This document shows positions 31,338-46,154 of a stretch of 64,000 nucleotides of DNA, one piece after another. The notes below the pieces were generated by a model, which had not been told where the DNA came from, did not search any database, and was given only the letters and a program-made list of their open reading frames with translations. The DNA comes from Albula goreensis (lineage: Eukaryota; Chordata; Actinopteri; Albuliformes; Albulidae): positions 14,743,501 through 14,807,500 of the forward strand of contig CM040745.1 in assembly GCA_022829145.1 (NCBI GenBank). The letters run 5' to 3'. How positions within the stretch are numbered: the stretch's first letter is position 1; each line of letters begins with the position of its first letter. A program made the position numbers and the translations under genes.

Positions 31338-34300
31338 AGGCTGTCAGTCAGAGAGAGTTTTCATATGATTCAGCTGCACAGAGCTGCATTATAATATAAA
31401 AAATGGCTGTTCTCTTGTCAATCAGCAGCGACAGCTGCCGTTCCATCTCCCACTGTGCTTTCACACATATTCATTCCCTAAACTCATTTCTGTTTTCTGT
31501 CACATTCAATGGTGATCAGGAAATGCAGAGGCCTCTGTGTAACACAGTACCTCCTTTGTAGCGATTTGAATAGTAATTCCACTGGACGAATTGCCATGGG
31601 TGCAGGCCGCTGCATGTCTTGGACAAAGCCTGGGCTTTGAATGCCCTGAAAATGATGGTACACTGTGGAAAGCTTGGGCAAGCCACAGCTGGAACAGGGG
31701 ATACTTCGGCATTAAATATAGGCATCAATGCAACTGCTGAGCATATCGTATTCAATATGAGACATATTCGATATTCACAGCAAGGCTTGGTTAGTCAGCT
31801 GCGCTTTTTCACGTTCATGAGCAAATTCATAAGACTTTCCCTCTTTTTACGTATTTCTGAAGTAAATTACAGAAATAAAAGCTGAAAAAAAGATGTATTC
31901 AATGATAAACCAGTTGCTCTGGATTTGTATTGCGAGCAAAGAAAGCTCTTGTGCACTGATGTGTCCTGTCTGCCTCTGCCACTCATTTTGTGCCATACAG
32001 GGTTGACTGTCTGGCTTCCTCCCGCTTTTCAGAGTTCAATCAGCAGCATCTCCCAGCTGACATTGATGGGGCTGGGGGCTGAGAAACAGCGAGGGATGAA
32101 CAACCCCACCAACCCAACACCCAGGGAGCAGTCGGCTGATGGGACCCCTGCTGGATTAATTATGGACCATCCCTGACATTCCCCCCAACCAAGCCCACCT
32201 AATCAAGGCCTGCTGATAGTCCTGGAAATATTAACCCCCCAGCACTCCCCCTCCTCCCCTACTCACTGAGTGTGTCCATTCAGGTGAGCTGAGACACGTG
32301 TAGTCTGATAAACAAAAACAGTAAGAAAACAATGAAATCAGCAACTGAAGTTTCACTATGGATTATGTTCATAATAAAACTACATAATTAATATGAATTA
32401 ATTTTAGTGGTTGTTTACAGAGCTGCCTTGTTCCCCAGTGATTACCAACTCAAATCTCATGTGAAATATTGCTGTTGTACTCTAGAGCCACTTAAGTTGA
32501 ATTGCTTCAGTCAATATTCAGCTATAAAAATTGATTGTATTTTAAAAGGCATTCTCTACATTAGGGTATTCCCCCATATGACTGGCATGGAGAGGCTAAT
32601 TTGAGGGAAATTAATATTAAAATGAACCTTTTGGAAACCTGGGAAAACTTTGAAATAAAACGAGTGGAAGAAAACCTTGCAAAAAGGCAAATCAAATCAT
32701 TCATTTCATTTAACAAATGAAAACATATGGCAGAGTTCATCTTTGCTGTCCTTAAAGGCCCCTGCTCCAGCAGCATTTAGCCTCTGTGAATCAGAGCCTC
32801 CTGCCATTTTAATAGCATTTACTGTGTGTTAACTGTTATAAATCACTGTGTGTGGGCGTCAGAGAGAGGGCTGGTATCCTCCCCCTACTGCAGGCAGACT
32901 AACACCATTATCCCTGACCTTAAAAAACACAAGCTCCAGTCTGACATTAAAGACATGTCACTGGTTACACTTCAACCAAGACTGGTTACCCAGAGGGCCT
33001 TCTTCCTGGTCTGCACACATCCCCTTTGGGCAGGACAAATGCTAAATTAATAAGAAAATAGTTCATGCCTGCCATCAAGAGTGAGCCCCATGCTATAAAG
33101 GCAATCTGTCTGAGCATTAACATCTTATTCAGTGCAGTTGGTGTCCATCCCTTCCCCCATCCCCTGCCCCCAAGACACTTGCCATTTTAAGCATTTAACA
33201 ACAATAAGTATTTCATCCTAAACAGAATATGTCACTCACCACTGCCCCTCCAACCTCATAAATATGTAAAGAGTCTCGACATTTCAATTCCTCATTCTGT
33301 GCTCTGGGAATTGGACCTCTTTGTCCATTTTTTGTGCACAATAGCCACTGAACTTCATCAGAAGTTCCAGGCAGGTCTAGCTCGCCTCCTAGGGGAATCA
33401 AGATGATCTTTATATCAACATTTGAAGTCAAGCCTACTGTACAGCCTCTATCCATGCTGTGTATTTATGTAAATAAGGGGCTGACTCTCTGTTGACTGAC
33501 AGTTTGGCAAAGGAAACATATCAGTCAGAAACTAGGAAGAACTGCAGATTTGTTGGCTTCATATGGATTATTATAGTGACTGTGAGTGTCTGAAACAGTT
33601 AAAAGCAAACCTTTATTATTTAATTTGATGACTGACTTGCTGAGCCATTTCAAGTGCATGAACCTACACACTGGGACCTCGGCAGTTGGTAACAGATTCA
33701 TTAAATTGCCTTGTTATCCTAATGATGAGAAGCTGTGCTCACATTGCGCAGGATGTTCTGACATAATAATGAATAAGAACAGGAATGATGCCATAACTGT
33801 GGGTGGATCATCCTGCTAAAGCTGGGGTTCTCAGGGCAGATTCTAAACCACAACAACACATTTTCTACTCTATAAGTGCACACTACCTATGTCACTGAAA
33901 CTGTAAGGTAGTAGCAGTGCCATCGTGAGCAATTACTGAACAACTCAACTGTGGACTGCAACAACTTTGGTGTGAGCCTGCATTCTGCTGAATGAATTAT
34001 AAATGGAGGATCTTGCAGAGAACACTGCATATATAATTGTGCATTTCAATTTAGGCGAACTAAAAATAGGGGTGTAAACAAAAACAATGTTATATAAAAC
34101 GATTATTGACAATTTCCATGACAAGCATTTGTAAAGTCAGTGCTAGATTTGAATTTATAGATTTCTTCAAAATGTTCTGATGGTACCCATTGGAAATAGC
34201 CACAGTAAGAGATGAAAAATTCCAGCTTGAGCAGAACATATAAGCACTGCCATGCCTGTTCCATGCCTGCACTAAAACCAGCTGATTTCAACCCCCACCC

Positions 34301-37037
34301 TTGACTGGGTAGGAGAGCTAATTACTGCAATAATCTGGTTTAGTGCATGGGTGGAACAACTCAATAGTAACATTTCTACTTTCTGAAGACTGGGTTTCCC
34401 ATCTGTGCCAACAGTAATGTTAATTTTGTTAACTGTGAGTCCTTTCTAGTTCATATATTGACATCAGCACTTGTTATGCCTCGTTTGTGTCAAGAGCAGT
34501 TTGTCTAAACTGTTTTTGAATCAATTTCATTAAATCGTCACGGGGAAGATAAAGTGATGGACTCACCAAACAATATGTGAACATGCATGGGTTAATATGT
34601 TGTTTGGCTGGTGTTTACCTTCAGAGCAGCTTCAGTCATTCTTGGAATGTCGATACACATGTTTTGAAATGTTTCTTATTGGGAAATCAAACATTCTTTC
34701 AACATGGGTACATCTTAACCAAACAATACTTGAATCACAGGATGCACCAAATCATTTGTAATGGCTTTTTGTCCCTGGCTGTTATCTAAAATGCAAATAA
34801 ATAATTTAAACCAATGGCTCCCACACTACCACCATGTTTATCAAGTTGAAAAGGATTTCTTTGCTTTTCTCCAAATATAAACCAGTTCAGTTCATGTAGG
34901 AAAGCAATAGAAGATGACACATCATATCATATCACTTTCAAACTTTATGTCCAGTTTTTGTTTAGACTAGGTAATGGAGGTCAGTTCTGTGATATTTTTG
35001 TGGCTGCTATAACATTTTTTTGTTAACTATCCCTGTGTCGATCTTCCCGTCACTGAGTGATTTGATCTGCAACCACTGCCCCTCATGTTGAGAAACACAT
35101 TCATCAGCAATACTATTCCAAAAATCATGTGTAATCTGCTGACCTTTCAGACAGCAATCTACATTCATTGATGTGCATTGAGGAATTCCACAAATTTTTG
35201 GAAATGTTATTTTTATATCCATTCCCTTTATTTTTCACTGCTGTCAGATGGGTCTCTCTTTGTTTTGCCTTGAAGCTGGATTCACCATCACTTTGGAGAG
35301 GGTGGAGCAGGGTAAATGACTTGGGGTATTAGTGTTTAAAAAGAGCACTAACTACACCCAGTATTTTTGTTGTTGGACAACAAAAACATTCAAGAATAAC
35401 CTATATTTTTATTTACACCATGATGTAACTACACCGCTAGTTGTCGGTTGACCAATGCTATGTGACAAGGTCAGATAATATCCTTTATATGGTTATTAGT
35501 TCCGTTGCTCTGTCATACTAGAGATGTCATTGCTGCTCACACTATAGCATTGAATAAACGTATAAATACAGTTGTCTCACCTAGAAGTGTGAGTGAGTAC
35601 ATAGCAATGGGAATTCACAGCTTACCAGCCCTATACAGGATTTATGATTAGATGTCATGAAGACCTAAAATGTCCTGAATCCTTCCTGTTCATGAAAAAA
35701 AAATACATTTGTACTCCTTCAGGTCCTATTAAAACTGCTCTGAGTAAAATGCAGTGAAAGGGCTTTGGATCACCACTCTGTGAGGCCATGCTGTGACCAC
35801 CCGGAGGACAGCAGAACAAAGGGAGCCGTGCTGGATTCCTCCTGATGTTTAGAGAGGAAGGGCCCACTCATGGTGCCACATTCACTAAGCACCGCTGCAA
35901 TATTAATGAGCACCAGCTTACATCTTCCAGGTCAGGGCTGCAGTAAGATTCTGAATTATGAGGGAAAACAAATCCTGATTCAACCTTTGATCTCTCCACA
36001 CAGTCCCTCCCCGACCTTATTGTTAAAAGGCAAAATATTATCCCTGCAGGCCCTTCAAGAGCCTCCCAGTGTTATTATGGTCACATTCAGAGAGTGTGCA
36101 CTACAGCACACTACAATCACCCTCTCCTCTTTGTGTTTGGCAAGGTGAAGTTTTGGGTTTTCTTTTTGGGTTTCTCGTGGACCAGCTGAAGATGTTTAAA
36201 GTGTGAAGGAAAGACCGATTTCAGAAGCACTGCTCTGATGCATAAATTCTGACAGTGCTGCAGCATGGACTGGCCAATGAGAGGCTTGAGGGGTTGAACA
36301 AAAGCAACACAGAACATTCTGTGGTCATTTCCACTGCAAACTTCCTCCTGGTTTCATTCAGATTAGATTTGTAAGGGATGACTACCTGAGGAAATAGACT
36401 CATTTTCGCATGGCAGCACATCTCACAAAGAAGAAGGAACAACAGCTAACATCTGCCTAATTATCTACCCCAATTAACCAATATATATATACTGCCCATC
36501 AAGACATTTTGAACATTGAAAATAAGAGAGGCAGGCAGCAACACCCATGCTAAATGAAGCAAAAGACATGGTAGAGTTTTGTAAAATACAGAAATGAAAT
36601 ATGCATTGCTTAATCCAGCAGCGTTCCGGCTGTTGAATGCTCTGACAGGGTGGGTTTGTCACTGGCGGTCCGTGCAGCTCTAGTGTAACAGTATTTGATG
36701 ACTGCGGGAGGGATGTTTAGAGGCTGTCAGATGCAGGTAAAAATAGTGTGCTGGCTCTGTCAGCGGGAAGGAGGGCTCTTCATTAGCCAGCCCAGCAGAA
36801 TGAGCGTCCCTCTGCATCCATCAATGTGCCCTGATTAGGGAAAAGACTGCCTGGGCTCAGCTTGCTCCATTCATCCCTCCATTTCTCCTCTACACTCTTC
36901 TCTCTCCTCTTTCATCTTCTCATCTCCCTCCATCTTCCTTCCTCTCCTCCTCTTCTCTCATCTTCTTATCACTGTCCAATGGAATCATCCTTAAAGGCAA
37001 AGGGGAAATGTTGCCTGACATTTAACATGTATAGAAT

Positions 37038-37104
37038 TTATTATTATTATTATTATTATTATTAGTAGTAGTAGTAGTAGTAGTTGCAGAAGTAGTAGTA
37101 GCAT
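37038..37104. repeat. (TTA)n and (GTA)n trinucleotide tracts
   Basis: About nine TTA units are followed by about seven GTA/TAG units and scattered AGTAGTAG copies to about 37170. This is a compound microsatellite whose second half arose by a T-to-G change in the unit. Confidence 0.93.
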
Positions 37105-40100
37105 TATTAGCAGTGTTAGTATGAGTACTGTATTAGCATTGCAGCAGTAGTAGTGGCTGCTGCAGTAATAATGGTAGTAGTGGTCACAGTAAAGTGTAAG
37201 ATAAAATAATGATGCATATTCATATGTATATATCCTGAGTAAATTATACACTAAAAATGGACTCAGAGGAAAAGAAGGAAACCCTTTCACCATATAGGAT
37301 GAATATTTTGCCCAAGTCTTGAGCAGGATAAATCCCACTGTGCATCAACATAAATCACGAGGCACATAAATCCGGGTCTAACACAGCATGCCCTTTTGAT
37401 GCTTTAAGACGCATATCAGTTATCTTATCTCCAAGGTTTGGACAGAGTGCTTCCAGACAAATGTCTCTGACTTGCACTGGGTGAAACAGCACACCCCTTT
37501 AAAGTGTCTGTAATGGCATCATGTGTCAAACACTGTGTCAGGCATTTCAGCTGCGCATCTTTGGTACTGCATCACACTCAGGTTGAGATTACATTTTGTG
37601 CAGAGTCATAACTCAAGCATCACTGCCTCTGCCCCTGTTAGGAAGCTCTGCTGCTCTTTTTCCAGGAGGCATAAAACATAATATTTAAAGTTGTGTGTGT
37701 AGCGAATCACTCTGTATTGTGCTTTTTATTGTTGGACAAAGGCAGGATAAAATTTAGATTCACCAGCAACCTGCACAGACTTATACTCAAACACTCATAT
37801 TTTGTTTGATGATGGTGAGAGGGTGGGTCACAAGTGTGTTTGAAAAAATGAATTTATTATGCCGTCTGTTGTGGCAGTGACACGCTCTCCAGCTACACTG
37901 CCATATCTTACTCTAGAATGCCTTTAAAGTTAACAGTCATATGTGAATGCAAGCCAATGCAATAGAAAAAATGCTTCCAAATTGCATTGAATACATGAAG
38001 GATATATTTTTATGTGATTCCATTCCATCTTTGTTTCTTCCCTGGCATTGAGCATGTGAGTGAGAGAGTGCCATCTGTATCCAAATTGTTTGTGTCCTTG
38101 AATTTCTTAATCACATTTTAAAGTACAGCTCTTCATAATACACATGATTAGGACAGCTATTATGTCTATATCAAATTTGCCCTCGAACTGATAAACAAAT
38201 CAGCACTGTTCTGAATAGTGTAAGAGGCTCTCATTAAAGAGGCTACAGCTGCTTTAGCTTGTAAATGCATAGATTTCATTTGTCAGTTGCTGTGGTAATG
38301 CATTACATCACTTGTGGGAGGTGTGGTTATGTACCACATGATCTGTGATGTTCGAAAAAGGACAACATCACGTCAGTGATGGAGCTGCAGAGGACAAGTC
38401 AGCCCCTTTCCAATAGTACGCTATTGTACGTCTGTCTTGATAACGTGAGCTAAGCTTACGTCACACATACTACGTCATTCAAATTTGCTGGGGGTGTTGG
38501 AAGTCTTCCCAGATGGAAATGCTGCTGCTGGCTTGACGATCTGAGTCTGTCTGTCTGTCCATTTGTGTTGCTCTATGGCAGTAAATGATGGTATCGTACT
38601 GTGGCCACATGAGATATGTGAGGATTCTGATGTTTTCCCCCTCCCAGCCCCTCTCCATCAACCAGGAGGCAGCACCCCACTGCACGGAAACAGGGCCCCA
38701 TAACTCTGCCTGCCTGATGAGCTCACTGGAGGACTCCTCACCTTCACTCAGCATTTAATCTCCACTGCTTCACCTTCAATCAGGGCTAATGGATTCCCTG
38801 GCAAGTGTTCAGCCCCTAGTGCTACCCATAAAGGTCCCTCCGCAGCCTCAGTCCCCTCCTCCACCTTCATGTAATGGGACGCTGCGGGGAAAACAAAAGG
38901 ATGTCACAATGTCCCTTGCATCATCTCTCTCTTTCTCACTCTCCCTGCCTCTCCATTCTCCTCCCTCCTTCTTAAATGCATGTAGGTTTCTATGACTTCC
39001 ATCGTTAGAAGCACATCCGCTGTAGTATTTGTAGACTTACATATGTATCAAATGGCAGCATGGTTTCAAATAGACTCCTGCTGTGGTGTTTTACATACCA
39101 GCAAAAAATATGTGCCTACTGAATTTGAGAGACTGGATCAGTTCATTTTGTGTGTCCTTTAGTATTTGTTTCATAGAGAGGATATTTGAAGAAGAATGGC
39201 AGAATCTGTAAAATAATCAGTGTAAGATCTTCAGAAAAAATCATATGAGATCATAACAGGACTAAAATGTCACCTTTTTTGTGATTAGCACAGGGAACAA
39301 AGCTGAACTGTGAAGATTCTGACAACCCAACCCAAAGGTGTTGGTTAGAGCTACTGCTATACTCTCTGTAAGTAGTATGTAAGGAAATAATTCATAAAGC
39401 ATTGATGTTCACTTTTATGTCACAATGCTTAATACAATTGTACTCTTCCATGACCATGGAATTTACAGACCTCAAGTCATTTCTACAGCCTGTTTCATGC
39501 ATAAATTTCCTCTTACATAAATAATCACAATCTAGTAAACGACCAGGTAAACTGTGGTTGTGGTTAACTGCTCAAATGGCTGAAATGAGACAAGGCATTC
39601 TGTTAGATCACAGTGTCATTGTCAACCACCAAGCATTTCATATTCATGTGAGAGAGCAGCTGTGTGGGTGTGCAGCAGCCATCACATCTGCCAGAGACAG
39701 CCAATCATCACAGATCACCTGTATTACAGATTATGTCTGACATGTGCTATATGATTCTATCAGTCTTACAACACTGCAAGGACACAAAGAAACACATTCA
39801 TACAAAAGGTGAGACTTAATACAAAACTTGTGCCGCTGTGCCAAATGAAAGAGATGGAGCCATTTGTTCTGTCCTATTTCTAACAAAAAGGAAAACATGG
39901 TCTGCATTAAGAAAATTTCCACGGCTGTCCTTATGCAGACATATCCTAAATAAAAAGGATACAAATAAATTATATCTGGTGTTGGAGGAGACAATAAAAA
40001 CCACAGTCCCTCATTCAAGTGAAAGCAGAATCTTATGAGTTAAAAATGTATTGACATTATTTTAAAAGTCTGTCAGATGTAAACTCCTGAAAAATAAAAA

Positions 40101-41384
40101 GGCTGTTCATCTGAACCCACTGAGAAAAATCATTAAGAGCATAATGTATTTATCATTTATGTGTTTGTCTCGAAAATCTGAAGCATCCATCAAAATGAAT
40201 ATTCTTCACTGGCAAAGATCATTGCAACAAAGTGATCTGTCTTTATTAAAGGATTTTTGATGATGGTTTACTTGATTTAAAATCCTTGAAAATAAAACAG
40301 GGGGTGTATATCTTTTATTTCAATATCAATAGCTATTTTTTTCTTGAACTCATCTTTATTAAAAGGTGTCTTTTACATGCAACAGATGATTCTCAGTTTT
40401 ATTAAATGTGCTGATATAGAATAAGAACCACATAACCATGCTAGTATTAAGCATGACCAGAGAAATAAGCCCAATGGTACTGTTTGTTTTTTAAAACACA
40501 CTCAAATTATCAATAAAGTGAGAGAACACACTGAACCAAAAAGGCAATGTCTTACTTCTCTATCATCGAGATACTGGCTAGTCTCCGTGTAAAGCTAACA
40601 ATGAAGGGAAAACCCCAAAACATTCAGGCTTCCACTGGCACCAAGAACAACACTAAATCGACGAACCTTTAGATAACTTGTGATCACAAAAAAAAACAAA
40701 AACATTAAAATCCTCAGGAAAGACCAGGAAATATGCATACCCTTTTTGTGACCAAATTCCAGATCTATATGTTTGTTAAGAAAGATGACATTTACCAAAA
40801 CCAGGCAAGAAGTTTCCAATATCCCTAACTCTTGCTCACAGTCTACCACCAAATGCATTTATTTAACTGTCGGGTATATTCAGACAATTCATTTATGAAT
40901 GCATATAAACAAGATTTTTGGTACTCTTTTTTTCTTCACTCATTGTAACACCCAAAAGCACCAATAGATGTTTTGGTCACTTTGCTTTCTTACATTTCAT
41001 GCATAACCAATATATCTATAAGCTGACTATAAACCTTTAATGTGAATTATGAAACAAACACATTTGATCAAGCTGTCTGCAGCAGCATCAGGTATGTCTG
41101 TCTTCCTTAATAATGTAAACTCTATGACATTTTTCCTGTTTAGGGGGGATCTGGGGGATCTGTTTCCCCTGTACTGCGACTTCAGTACATTGTATTGTAA
41201 AACAGAGGAAAACAAAACTTTGCTTGTTCCACCTATGAAATCTTTCTGGTTCCCTTTGCTTCATAGAAACAATCACTTTCAAACAGTCAATTTCCCAAAG
41301 CCAGCTGATAGGTTTTCTGGAGACTAACCAACCACATTATCTGTCTCTTTTGAGATCTACTGCAGAATATGATGTCATAGAATT

Positions 41385-41499
<115 letters not shown>

Positions 41500-44400
41500 C
41501 GTACAGTTCTGCAGCTGCACAGTATGAATGATCTGGGTGCTGACCTGCCAAACACTAGCACAGAGGGACACCCAGAGGTGAAGTGTCTGGTGGCTATGAG
41601 GGTGGAGCCTGGCAGTGAGGGACACTCACACGCAGTTTACTGCAGCAGGGAGGGGATTTATTCAATCTTTCTCCGGGCAATTAAAGAGTATTGCTCACTT
41701 GGGCCTCTCTGGAAGCAGCACTCAATGCAAACGACTCCATTAGTGTGATTACTCCCTGGCGCGGGTTCAAGAGGGTCACATCTGAAAGAGAGGAGTGCCA
41801 GCCTCAGAGGCCAGCATGTTCTTCATTTTATCCTGCATGGCAAGCCTTATTCAGAGCTAAGAGCGATCAAACAGAATATTATTACAACTGCTATCACTAC
41901 GGAAACTGCAAGCATTAGTACTACTATGGCTACAAGTACAATTTGCTTGTATAGAGTTTTGTTTTTTATTGGCTCTATGTAGAATTTGCATGTTTGCTCT
42001 ATGCTGTACTTGCTCCTGTTTGTACAGTTTGGAGCTGGGCTTGCAAGTGTGTGTTCTGTTCCGGACTGGGATGCAAAGTAAGCATCCAGTTCTGAGTTTA
42101 GCTTTGGTTCAGTGTGACTTTCTAAAGGCTGAATGGGGCTCTTGAAAACGCATATTAATCATGAGGCAGGGCATATTGGTGGACTGTGCTTAAAAATAGT
42201 CAGGATGAAAAGTGCTTTGTATTTGAGCCAACATTACCTGTGACCTTTTATTGCACAAAAAAACTCCACCTCTCAATTTCATTTAACTTTTTACAGTTCA
42301 CAAACTGCCTGAAATGCAATATTTCAGAAAAAAAAACATGTGAAATGCCCTCCTTCCCTATTCCATATGGGTGTAGGGGGCATTACTCACCACTTGTGTT
42401 TTTCTCCAGATTTATCAGGGGCCTGAGAGCAGCAGTGCAATAAACCAGGACAGCTTGACTTCAGCAGCTGGGTGATATAACCCAATGGCAATGTAGTAAT
42501 GTAAACAGTGTGAACCTTCAAACGCAAAGGCAACCCTCCCAAATCAGATAAAAAGTATCATATATGGCTGCTTACAGAAAATAAACCTCTGATTGGCATT
42601 GAACTGCAATTCAATGTGATGAGTGTTCTCAGAGCAGATTTTGTATATCAACTACTCTCTATTTAAACACTTTCTAATGCTTAAAAAAGTGAAAGAGTAT
42701 GCCATAACCAGGTCTGCTTGATGTGACCCATTACCTGAAACAGTTTACAGTATGACCTATGATTCTCAATTATTACAGTTTGTTCATGCATATTCAGCAC
42801 TGTGGCATTCTAAAGCCACAGTAACAGTCTCTAATGATGGGACTCCTTGTGTGAGCATTGTTGTTCAGCACTCCTGCCCTGCCACAAGGTCTGTCATTAT
42901 GACACAATGTTCTGATTAGTCAGTATCACTTCATCACAGACATGGAGATGGGAAAAGTAAACGATAAACTAAGTAAAAGATAAACTAAACATTCATATAT
43001 TATTCAGCCAAACACTGTCCCTGGGATTCATGTTTTCAGTTTATCACCTTAGGTGCTATTTAGACTAAATTTAAAAGTGGCACGATGATGCCATCTACCA
43101 CAACACAAGGCTGGCCAGTGCTTGTGTCATCATGCTGTTACCACAGGAGTATCAGCAGCAGATGGTAGTTCCAGTGGCCATCACAGATGTCCTGTGTTTG
43201 TGACAGAGCACGGGTCAAAGGTCACTGAGAGATCCTGAAGAAGTGATTTGGAAACCACACAAGCAGCCCTGGTTTTTCTTTGGGTCCACAATGTTATGCT
43301 AACTGACTGGGCAGATCAAATAGCAGTATGCAGTTTTCATGTAAAAAGAAATATATTTCAAGAAACATGCATTTCAGAAAATAAATTAAGACAGCATATG
43401 CAAATTCCATGTGTTGTTGCATCAGCAAATTAATCTTTCAGATGATTAAGGCCTCTATAACCTTTTTTAATATTGATGATGTTACATGACTCTTTTGAGA
43501 ATGACAAATGAAAATATATACACTTGTTTTCCAAAGTCATATGTCATCAACAAGTACTTGACAGCAAATTATACATCAGCTGTTTAAGCCATTGGAGCCA
43601 TGAAGTTCTCATTTGCTTACTGTCTTTCTCCTCGCTGAACCTGTAATCCAATCAAACCTCATCATCACTGGGGATTCTGGGTGGCCCATACTGGTCAAAG
43701 TGGTTTCCAGTTTGTGGAGCCTTGACTGTACATGGGCAACCCATGACTCTATAGCCCTACAATGCAGAAGAGACAGCATTCCTCTAGCATAGAAATCCTC
43801 TCATCAGGATTCACATTGCTCGGGTAATTCCTTTAGTTCATCCACTGATACTTGTCATCCTGCCTGTGGCTTTTACACATAAAGAAGGATGGGGAAAAAA
43901 ACTGGTTAAAGAAACTTTGCCATGACTGTCATAATTTAACTGTGTTCTTCATCTATAATAAAATGTTGCTGACAATGCTGTTACATGAACTGCCTCACAG
44001 TGTCCAGAGATAACTCACAGCACCACAGGCAGTAAATGAGGAATTTCAGTCTGAGCTCACTGGAGCTGAACCCAAGTTAAGGAGGATGTGGATAAACATG
44101 TCACTACCATTAGAGACAGGAAGTCTAGCCCTGCCACACTGCTACAGCACACAGAGGATTACACTACAGCCTTTTGCCTACACAGTCAGTGAATACAGCC
44201 CACTATTCAGTATACACGAGAGTGCATATAGATGCAGATTGTGTTCTTGTAGGAGTTTCTCTCTGTCATAAAATATGAAATATGTATGTGAATTTGTTGC
44301 AGGTGCTGTGGCATTTACAGCTGACATTCACTGAACACAAGTCAATGCATTGCTCCAGCAAAAGATAAACTTTATATTTATACTCTGTCCTTTCTGTTGC

Positions 44401-44982
44401 AAATACCAAATACCACAAAAATACAAAAACAGGAAAAAAGAAAAACAGTCCATATATAGGATTATGCAATGGATGCATAAAGTAATGTATATGATTTATC
44501 ATTCAGATTTTAGTCACAGGAATGGTGCTAAATGTAAATGTAAATCCACCGACGGAAATCCAATATACAACCTAGATACTAAAAGATTTGTAGCCATTGG
44601 AGATGTTTTATGATCTCTGTGTACAATATGGTTAACCTTGTCCAGGCAGATTTACATGCCTTGACTCCATGGCCTATCAGATCCACACTTGTTTGGGTCC
44701 GCCACTGCTAGAGCAGTCTTCAGCCTCCTCTGATAAAGGAAAAGTGCTGTGCCAAGCCAAAACCTAATTAAATCAGCTGACCATCGATAATATATTAGAA
44801 CCCGATTACAGGCCTAAAGATATCAGTATTGATTTGTTTGTCTTGTTGCCCTGTCCCTTGGACTGAGAAACAAATTGGACTGCCCAAAGACTGCTATCAT
44901 TCCGTGCCAATCCAAGGCAAATGAAAGACTGGCCCCTCTAGGGCTGTAGTAACAATTTCACAGCTGCTACAGGCGCTGTTTT

Positions 44983-45168
44983 GACCAATCAGAAGCTGAC
45001 TACTACTAACCGGGAAGTAAAATCCAAAGACAGAGGAGTAGCTTGGAAAATGGAAGGCTTATTCTATTTTCATGAATGAATATCAGACCAGTTGGCAGGA
45101 CAGCAGCAAGACTCTCCACCCCATCCCACTCCCCATTCCTTCCCCCAACCCCGGGGACTATTTATAAG
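44983..45168 (+). promoter_or_regulatory. CCAAT and TATA/MEF2-like pair
   Basis: A consensus NF-Y box GACCAATCAG (44983-44992) is followed 165 bp later by CTATTTATAAG (45158-45168), which fits either a TATA element or a MEF2 site. No coding exon follows, so this might be an enhancer, an unannotated noncoding-RNA promoter or chance. Confidence 0.3.
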
Positions 45169-46113
45169 CCTGGATCAATGTCCTTCATATTCATCCTCAG
45201 TTCACTTACGGTAATGAAATGTGCTGCTGTGAGTTACAGCCTGCTTTCAGTGCTCTCAGTCGCTCTGCTCATTAAGCTTTCATTTCCATTGCTCTTTTTG
45301 GCACTTCTTGGACACATCTGCATCCTGCTATGTATATATTCTTTTTAGAAAATTTAAAAAAGCTGCAGAACAATCGAACCGACTGCAACAAATTTATTTT
45401 TTGTTTTTATTTTACACAAACGTAAAAAAAACTCTCCAACTCTTCATTTTTTCAACATATCAGCAACAGCGATTTCGTTCTATCCCCGTGCATGGCTTGC
45501 TTTTAAGGTGAAGTACATTTATTGGTCTAATTTTTATAGATTTTTCCCATACGTCAGTACATCTAACATATGAGTTCAGTAAGCGTTAACCATGTGAATG
45601 ATAGTGTTTTTGCACTTTTCTGGTGTAAGAACATCACTCCCTGTTTTACTGAAATAAAATGTAAATGGCGAGGAATCTATTCTAGTCTTCAGGTGAGTAT
45701 AACGGTTCAACATAGAGCCCCTGGATGATGTCACTCACAGTGGCCTTCTGGGTAGAATTCTCTGTGTGAACTCCCCAAGCTGTACAATACTGTGTAATCA
45801 GCAACTATAATGAAGGACCATGTGGTGATGTACTGAATGCACTATCCTTGTAGGAGATGGGTGTTCTGAACCAGTGAAGATATGGATTGGCCATTGGTGG
45901 GGATGGGATGTCAGCAATCACACATCTCACAACGTCACAGCTCTCCTGACTTTGCATCAAGCCCCCACTGACCATTTCTGCCTCCATTCAGCATGGCACA
46001 AATGTGTTTCTGAAAAAGCTATGCCGGAAACTTCCTGGCACCCGCAGGTGCCCTGCTTTGTGCTCGCTGTTGCCATTGAGTGGCCCTGGGGCCACAGAGA
46101 GTGCACAACCATT

Positions 46114-46154
46114 GGGGAAGTGGAGGGAAAAAGGGCAGGGGAAGGGGAGTTGGG
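46114..46154 (+). other. multi-run G-quadruplex motif
   Basis: Six G-runs of three or more within 41 bp (GGGG, GGG, GGG, GGGG, GGGG, GGG), with loops of 2-7 bases, meet the usual G4 pattern. Confidence 0.6.
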
